Assembly: GCA_023159155.1 (NCBI GenBank) | Contig: JAJNNX010000048.1 | Span: forward strand, 124,001-188,000 | Length of the DNA stretch: 64,000 nt | Direction: 5' to 3' | Origin: Ustulina deusta | Lineage: Eukaryota > Ascomycota > Sordariomycetes > Xylariales > Xylariaceae | In this document: piece after piece, positions 58,281 to 64,000 of the stretch | Numbering within the stretch: position 1 is the first letter of the stretch | Layout of the letters: each line of letters opens with the position of its first letter | Position numbers and translations under genes: made by a program | Notes under the pieces: generated by a model | What the model was told of the DNA's origin: nothing | What the model saw: only the letters and a program-made list of their open reading frames with translations | Database searches by the model: none

Positions 58281-60495
58281 TCAGTGAGCAAATCTGAAAT
58301 CTAGTTTTCTGCTGCCAACTGCATCTGTGGTTGCAAGATAATGAGTCCGCTCCTCCTCTGTCATTGCGTTCCAGACTCTTTCCCTCTTCTTGTTCCTCCA
58401 GACGTAGTAAAATTTGGTGCCTAGGAATAAGGCAATTCCAAAAAGATTGATCGCAAACAAAACGCTATTGCCCCTTTTATACAACGGTTTGTCGTCGTCT
58501 AGATAGATGAAATTGCCAACGACATTGCCTGCTTGGACAGCCATCTGGGTTGGAGAGTTAGTTGAAGATCCAAAAGGGACATCAAGGCTAACAAAGAAAG
58601 ATTAGGCGGCTCACATTATACACTGCTGCTGATACACTCCTTGTTCCCACACTGTTAGAATTTCTGGATACCCATGCGACCAGAATTGCATCTACCGACG
58701 ATATGTGGTTAGCCTTTATCCTGCATCCGAGAATCATGGCACTTACGGCAGTATGGATAGCCTAGGAAAACCGTCAGTACTGCATAAGTTCCCCAAGCGT
58801 CCGTGACTGTCCCGGGCCACCATCGCAACACTGCTAGGCCCGGGATCAGCCAGATGTTCTGTAGTGATGATACCAAGGTCTTCTCATTAAGATATTCCGA
58901 CAGACGCGTGAGTAAGAGAAGGGTGATGATATGAATTGCGTTCTGCGAAATAGTTAGGAACGTCTAACCAAAGAGTTAAGGAGGGATGGGGCTCACGTAG
59001 GGGATTGTCAAGAGATTCGTAGTAAATGTATCGAATCCGGCACCTCTGAGGATCAGAGTGATGTATTTTGTCGGAGGTGCCTGCGGAATGTAGACGACGA
59101 AACCAAGCAAATACAGCGGCCAAAGATCATAATCTGAGAGACAGGCCCAGAGTATTTTCGGAGATACAGCCTGACGATTGTTCATGTCGCCTTTGGAGGG
59201 ATCGTCACGCAGGACTCGGTTGACAACGATGGCTACTTCGCGGTCTGTAAACCATCCATTCGGACGGAACCAAGTCTTTGTCTGCACTGCCGAGGCCGGC
59301 ATCATAAAGAACGAACTAACGCCGATCTGCACATACTCTTAGTTGTTTGGGTCCTATTACCGTGGCGTTTGGGCAAGATATCAAGGAAGGCTCGAGGGCA
59401 CTAAATGGTCCGGCTTACCGTAAATGTAATAATACCCTCGATCAGAAACAACCACCGCCACCCAGCCCAGCCTAAGACACCGCGTAGACGTAACAACGCG
59501 AAAGCTAACAGAGATGTGACAACACCAGTTGCAGACAAGGTTGTCCAGAAATAACTAGTTATCGAGATAGGGTCAGTAGCTAACAAACAGGTGTTGTTGC
59601 AGTCTTGGGCCAGGCATACCTTAAACGAATGGGCAGCTCCTTGGAGGTGTAAAAATAACTTAACCATAATACCACATCGGGGATGAAACCACCCTAAGAA
59701 GACGACGCAATTAATACATGTACTGTGACGAATCGACGGAGGCCATCGTGTAGCTAGTGGTTACATACCTCGAGGATTCCAAGGAGTGCTCTTGTCGCAT
59801 AGAAGCTTCCTCGGGAATTGATGAGGCACTGAAGAGCGGCAACAATCGACCACAGGCAAATCTGCGCCGGCACCCAACGGTCAGGCCCGAGCTTCTTCGA
59901 TATGAGCTGAGAGGGAAGCTCGGCAAAGAAGAAGGCGACAAGGAAAATTGTATTTCCAATGTTGTAATCTTCGATCTAGGTTAGATACGGTGGGCCAGGC
60001 GTTCAAATCGACTGGAGATCATACATACCATTGGTGTTTATGTGGAGGTCGTCGAGGAAGTTGTCCGACACGACTTGTGTGAGATTGCCCCGATCAACCT
60101 GTAAGGCGAAAAACATGATGCACTATCATACAATGTCAGTTGAAAAATGCAGTGCCGATGGAGACGAGGTGGTTTGGTCGTACAGCCCACAAGCACACCC
60201 TCCAGTCTAATTTCCGAATGATCTTTTTTTCCTCCTCCTCGGTCCAATCCAGCGTGGCGTCAAAGACATGACGGCATTCATACTCGCAGTCATCGTATGT
60301 TTGCCTCCATTGCGTCGCCGCACGGGGATCGGCGAAGGGGTTGGTTTTGAGCGACAGATCTTCTTCCGAGGGCAAGGACCTAGCTGAGGAGCGTATGCTG
60401 ACGACGCCTTTGTCGTCCAACGACGAACTCGACGCCGAGCGCACAATTGGCTGAGAAGTCGTCGGTGTCGACGCCTGAACAGGTGGCTGTGCCAT
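58281..60495 (-). CDS. MFS anion:cation symporter, Dal5/allantoate-permease type (560 aa)
   Basis: Plasma-membrane transporter for an organic anion or vitamin (the family includes allantoate, nicotinate, pantothenate and biotin carriers). Nine exons: 60495-60184, 60122-60029, 59968-59769, 59693-59620, 59554-59419, 59326-58997, 58942-58747, 58691-58615 and 58544-58281; total 561 codons. The eight introns are 54-92 bp. The N-terminus is long and cytosolic, then the family opening [20 protein letters not shown] leads to [19 protein letters not shown] and [20 protein letters not shown]. Later family blocks are [56 protein letters not shown] and [20 protein letters not shown], and finally [20 protein letters not shown]. 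It ends in a cytosolic tail. No member-specific residue allows naming the substrate. No metabolic gene is adjacent. Confidence 0.92.
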
Positions 60496-63400
60496 TTTGT
60501 CGGCTCAATTGCACATAAAACCTATTGAATGTTTCGTAGCACCGTAGACGCCGAGAACCGCGCACAACATGGCGGGCATAGCGCGCGGGTTTGTACAATT
60601 TATCGAAATGCCCATGTACCGGGGTGGCAGTGGATGGCGCACGACGACAATCAATCTTATCTCTAACGACGCCGTGTTCACCATCGATCCGTCCAATGGC
60701 GCAATGTGGAACTGCGTACTGCGAGTGGCTGATCGCGCATGTCCGGGGACCCCTCGTGCGCTGCTTTGCTCGGAATTGCGTGATATCCCCCCAGGACGCA
60801 CGCCGATGGCGTCAACCGCCAAACCCCTCACCACCGCGACACAACCCCCCCAGATAAAACCACCGCGACACAACCCCCCCAGATAAAACCATCGCGACGC
60901 GGCCTCTAAGTGGCCAGCGAAAGGCCTCACCTCGACGCTTGAGAACCCGCGTATCCACGCGCGTGGCGTCGCAGCACCCCGGAAGTCTCGTGGCATCGTG
61001 CCAGCGCTCCAACGCCACCGAAATTGCGAGATGATAACACGGGCTGGCGAACCCGGATCAGCAACGCCCAGATAGAACGTTTTATCCCAAGCACGTGGGG
61101 GTCCCAACTGCGTACGATGCGAACCCGGAATTAAGTAAGGTACTAGGTAGTCGAAATATATACCCAGAGCGTTCCAAATGTCATCATGGCTGCCGCTCTA
61201 ATTGGCCAAGAATAGATACGGCTGGTTAGTTTTCCTTCCGCCTCGCTCCGGAGACTTGCGTTCGTCCCATAAGCTCAATTTTTCATCCCATTTCAAATTG
61301 GGGAATGTCGCGTGGATTTACCCGTGTTGCCGGGGCCTCGTCGGGGTGACACAGCAGCAGCAGTGCACACTATCCAGCTAATTACCGGAGACCAAGACGT
61401 CTCTCGTGTCTACACTAGAGTCTTTGCACTAGTAAGTTGGGGATCGGGCCGACCCATCCGCTCATGGCGCCGGAAGCCAGGACGAGAAAAACCGCTTTTG
61501 ACTGACTCCTGAGGGCTCGGCGCCGCGCGTTACCGGGAGTGCTTGAGGTTGTTGTGCCAAGCTTACCGTTGCACACGATTTTTTTTTCCATTCTTTTTTT
61601 TTTTTTTTTCAGCTTTCGCCTCAAAATACACGTGGGGCTGATATATACAGCGCGTCTAGACCTACTCGTTTTCCATGCGAAGAGCACCTGATAATGCATA
61701 ATAACAGTGGCCGCTATGGATCCCGGAGCGGTGGGGGATGTCTCACGTATAGACGTGCGTAGTGTCCCGATATCAAACCTAACCTACCTAGTGCACTCAC
61801 TCACCGGGATACTAACATGAGCTAGGTCCCACCTGTAAGGCGTATTAGGGGTAATTATACTACATTAATTGATTGATTCTTGAGTTTCCCTAGGCCCATT
61901 ACTGTATCCAACTGAATCTGGCCCAGATTCGTAAATAACGCTATAATTCTACCATCGATGACGCCTTACACTATTTCTGTTATCTAGTGTACTGTATCCC
62001 TCTCGTTATGGCGAACTGGCTGGGTAGTAGAGCTCTCGCACCCGACTTCACTTAAATTCGGCCTTGTTAGAATACCCAACTACACTATGATCTCAGAAAT
62101 CCCTGAGGTTGGAAACAATTTGTCTGGTGTCAGGGGGTTTGGCTCCAGAGTGAAGACGGGCCACAAGTAGATCGCCACTAGGTAGAGGTGTATGGATAAG
62201 AGCTCAATATTATCCCCAAGCTCTCTCTTAACTAGTTGTAAGGATACGGGACCTTATATTTCTAGATCTTCCACTGTATCTACCCTGGGGGTATCCCCCC
62301 CCCCCCCCCTCTGTGACATTAGCACCGGATATCTGGGGCCTCGATGCCTTCTATTTCGTTCCTAGTGCTGACCATCTGCATCTGCGAGCTGTATGCCATA
62401 TCAGGAAAGACGCTGCATTTTGGTAGCTGGTTGAATAACGAAGGCGGTATTTCCTTGACCTTTGACATTATGGCGGAATATGGTCGGTCGGACTCATCAG
62501 AGACATTGCAGTTCGGCTCTTCTTGTCTTTCGTTCTTCTTGGCCGCCACTTCTTTTCATACCCTGCTTCTTGGAGCACGGATTCATTTTCGCTCAAGTCC
62601 TTGGTACTGTTCTCACTCAGATGCTGAACGCGTTGCCGAAAATAGTCAGCTCGCCCGTTCAGATGGCCAGACAGGTTCATCTTAAACAGTAGAAAGTGGC
62701 TCTTGTGGGTGCTTAGATGCATTGCGGTAATGAACATTAGCAGTAAGCTGGAAAGGAAGGCCACGAAAGAAGGACTCAATAGTTAGCCCTTGCAATTGCA
62801 ACTCGTCGCTGGCAATCCAAAATAATGTCTCTGTCACTGGAGTTTCTTTGGCATACACAAATTGGTCATGAAACGATGTTTAGTATAGTGCAGTATTTCC
62901 AGACCCAATTTATTCTTGCTCAATAACTGTGTATTGCCAACTATTAACCTGTCTCATAGGCTGCCCCTTGATGGGTTGTCCTTGAGTTTTTTCACAGTTC
63001 GCACTGCTGGTGATTCCAGTGTTGGCTATCGTTGTTTTACAACGACTGAAGTATTTGTGCTAGGTAGGAGAACTTATACCATGCAGACTACCTACATAGT
63101 TTATAGGAGGCTCGGGTCAAGGGGACCTGTGCTGTAGACCCCGGTCTCCGGGGTTGAGTTCCGTATGGTTCCGTGACAGCTTCGACAAATCTAAACCTAA
63201 CGGTTGACCAAGCTACCTGAAATGTGAGGTATGATGGTTGACATTTTCGGGCAACTTACATACATTCATTCAATCTTTCATGGATATCCCTCCATATCGT
63301 TATTTCCTTCCCGTACCTGAGGATTCTCTGTTTCAGTTAAGAAGTCGGGTTGTTCCTAGCCCCCTTAAATAATACACACCACATATTATTGCTTCAGAAA

Positions 63401-64000
63401 CTCACAGATAGCTTCCCTTAATGTTTTGCCAGGCAGGTAATTTGTTATAAGGTCTTGGGATAGGAAAGCTCAATTAACCTCGCGCCTCATAACAGCGCTA
63501 GGTATCAATCAGTGTCTTTGACTTCATCTACTCACTCTACCGCTATGAATTAGCCTTCCGAAGATAGGTGTTCGACATATTCTTGCATATGGCTAATACC
63601 TATGCTGTGATTAATATTTCGAGGTTTTATATGGAATGCTTGCCACTCGTCCGTTGTAGCTAGGGACTTCGACTAGAGTACCTACAATCAGACAAACTGA
63701 GGGTAGCCCACCCCTGTTGACCTGAGGGTACCTGTGCTTTTTTTATGTACTAGTGCCCCTACAGAGTACTTTTCATACAATCGATTAGAATATACCTTTA
63801 AATATATATTTATAATTTACATAATTTGTATAAAATTTTATACTTGCATATTTATTCTAATATAAACTTCTATAAGTTACTTATAATTATATATGTTTAC
63901 TCTTTTTTTTTTTTTAAAAAACAACAACTTACTTGCAACTTACTTTAGAGTATTTTTTTTTACTTGTTGTATAAAATACGTTATATGTATTAACTTAGCT
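60496..64000. other. 3.5-kb terminal region without a supported gene
   Basis: The first 700 bp are GC-rich and form the MFS promoter side, with a short tandem repeat. From 61.1 to 63.7 kb the composition is mixed, with a poly-T run near 61587-61608 and a run of 15 C at 62295-62309. Frames at 62319-62779 show no family features. The last 250 bp are very AT-rich. Confidence 0.5.
60830..60887. repeat. 29-bp tandem repeat, two exact copies plus a partial third
   Basis: Two identical 29-bp units, 60830-60858 and 60859-60887, begin ACCACCGCGACACAAC, continue with a C run and end AGATAAA. A third truncated, diverged start (ACCATCGCGACGCGG) follows from 60888. Confidence 0.9.

Noticed and set aside
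62319..62779. Overlapping minus-strand frames with a hydrophobic start and a Lys-rich middle
   Set aside because: No recognisable family, frames shift without clear splice sites, and the opposite strand has an equally long frame.

Overview
The window is nuclear DNA of a filamentous ascomycete (Pezizomycotina, most likely Sordariomycetes). The evidence is one gene per transcript on both strands, many short introns (about 49-176 bp) with GT...AG ends and CTRAC-like branch points, single-copy fungal orthologs, a Zn2Cys6 regulator, a heterokaryon-incompatibility (HET) relic, and AT-rich gene-poor stretches with transition-biased decay. I rebuilt multi-exon genes by hand. In every case the exon lengths sum to a multiple of three and the joined protein restores conserved family motifs.

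Layout: 0.3-1.56 kb, a broken HET-domain gene. 1.56-4.4 kb (-), a TPR plus DUF4470 protein. 6.5-13.4 kb (-), the DNA polymerase epsilon catalytic subunit, divergent from COX20 (13.96-14.6 kb, +). 15.2-16.2 kb (-), a basic conserved protein of unknown function. 17.96-19.05 kb (+), aldose 1-epimerase. 19.16-22.05 kb (-), DNA ligase I. 24.5-26.4 kb (-), an unknown 594-residue protein. 27.0-28.8 kb (+), tyrosyl-DNA phosphodiesterase. 29.1-29.9 kb (-), a multiply frameshifted alpha/beta-hydrolase pseudogene. This first half is a housekeeping block in which three DNA replication/repair enzymes lie within about 22 kb.

The second half is looser and more accessory: a Zn2Cys6 transcription factor (32.6-34.8 kb, -), a small secreted protein (37.7-38.6 kb, -), an amino-acid permease (39.3-41.2 kb, -), a signal-peptide/TM cell-surface protein (43.1-45.2 kb, -), an FAD monooxygenase (48.9-50.2 kb, +), a CBS/PB1 protein (51.7-54.0 kb, +), mitochondrial ribosomal protein uS2m (55.4-56.8 kb, +) and a nine-exon Dal5-type MFS transporter (58.3-60.5 kb, -). 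The last 3.5 kb holds no gene I can support.

I found no coherent gene cluster or clearly new system. The most interesting items are the two pseudogenes, the linkage of replication/repair genes around an unknown protein, a short five-exon TDP1, the surface-receptor-like protein, and a repeat pair whose differences look like RIP. All assignments come from recognising motifs by eye; no database search was run.
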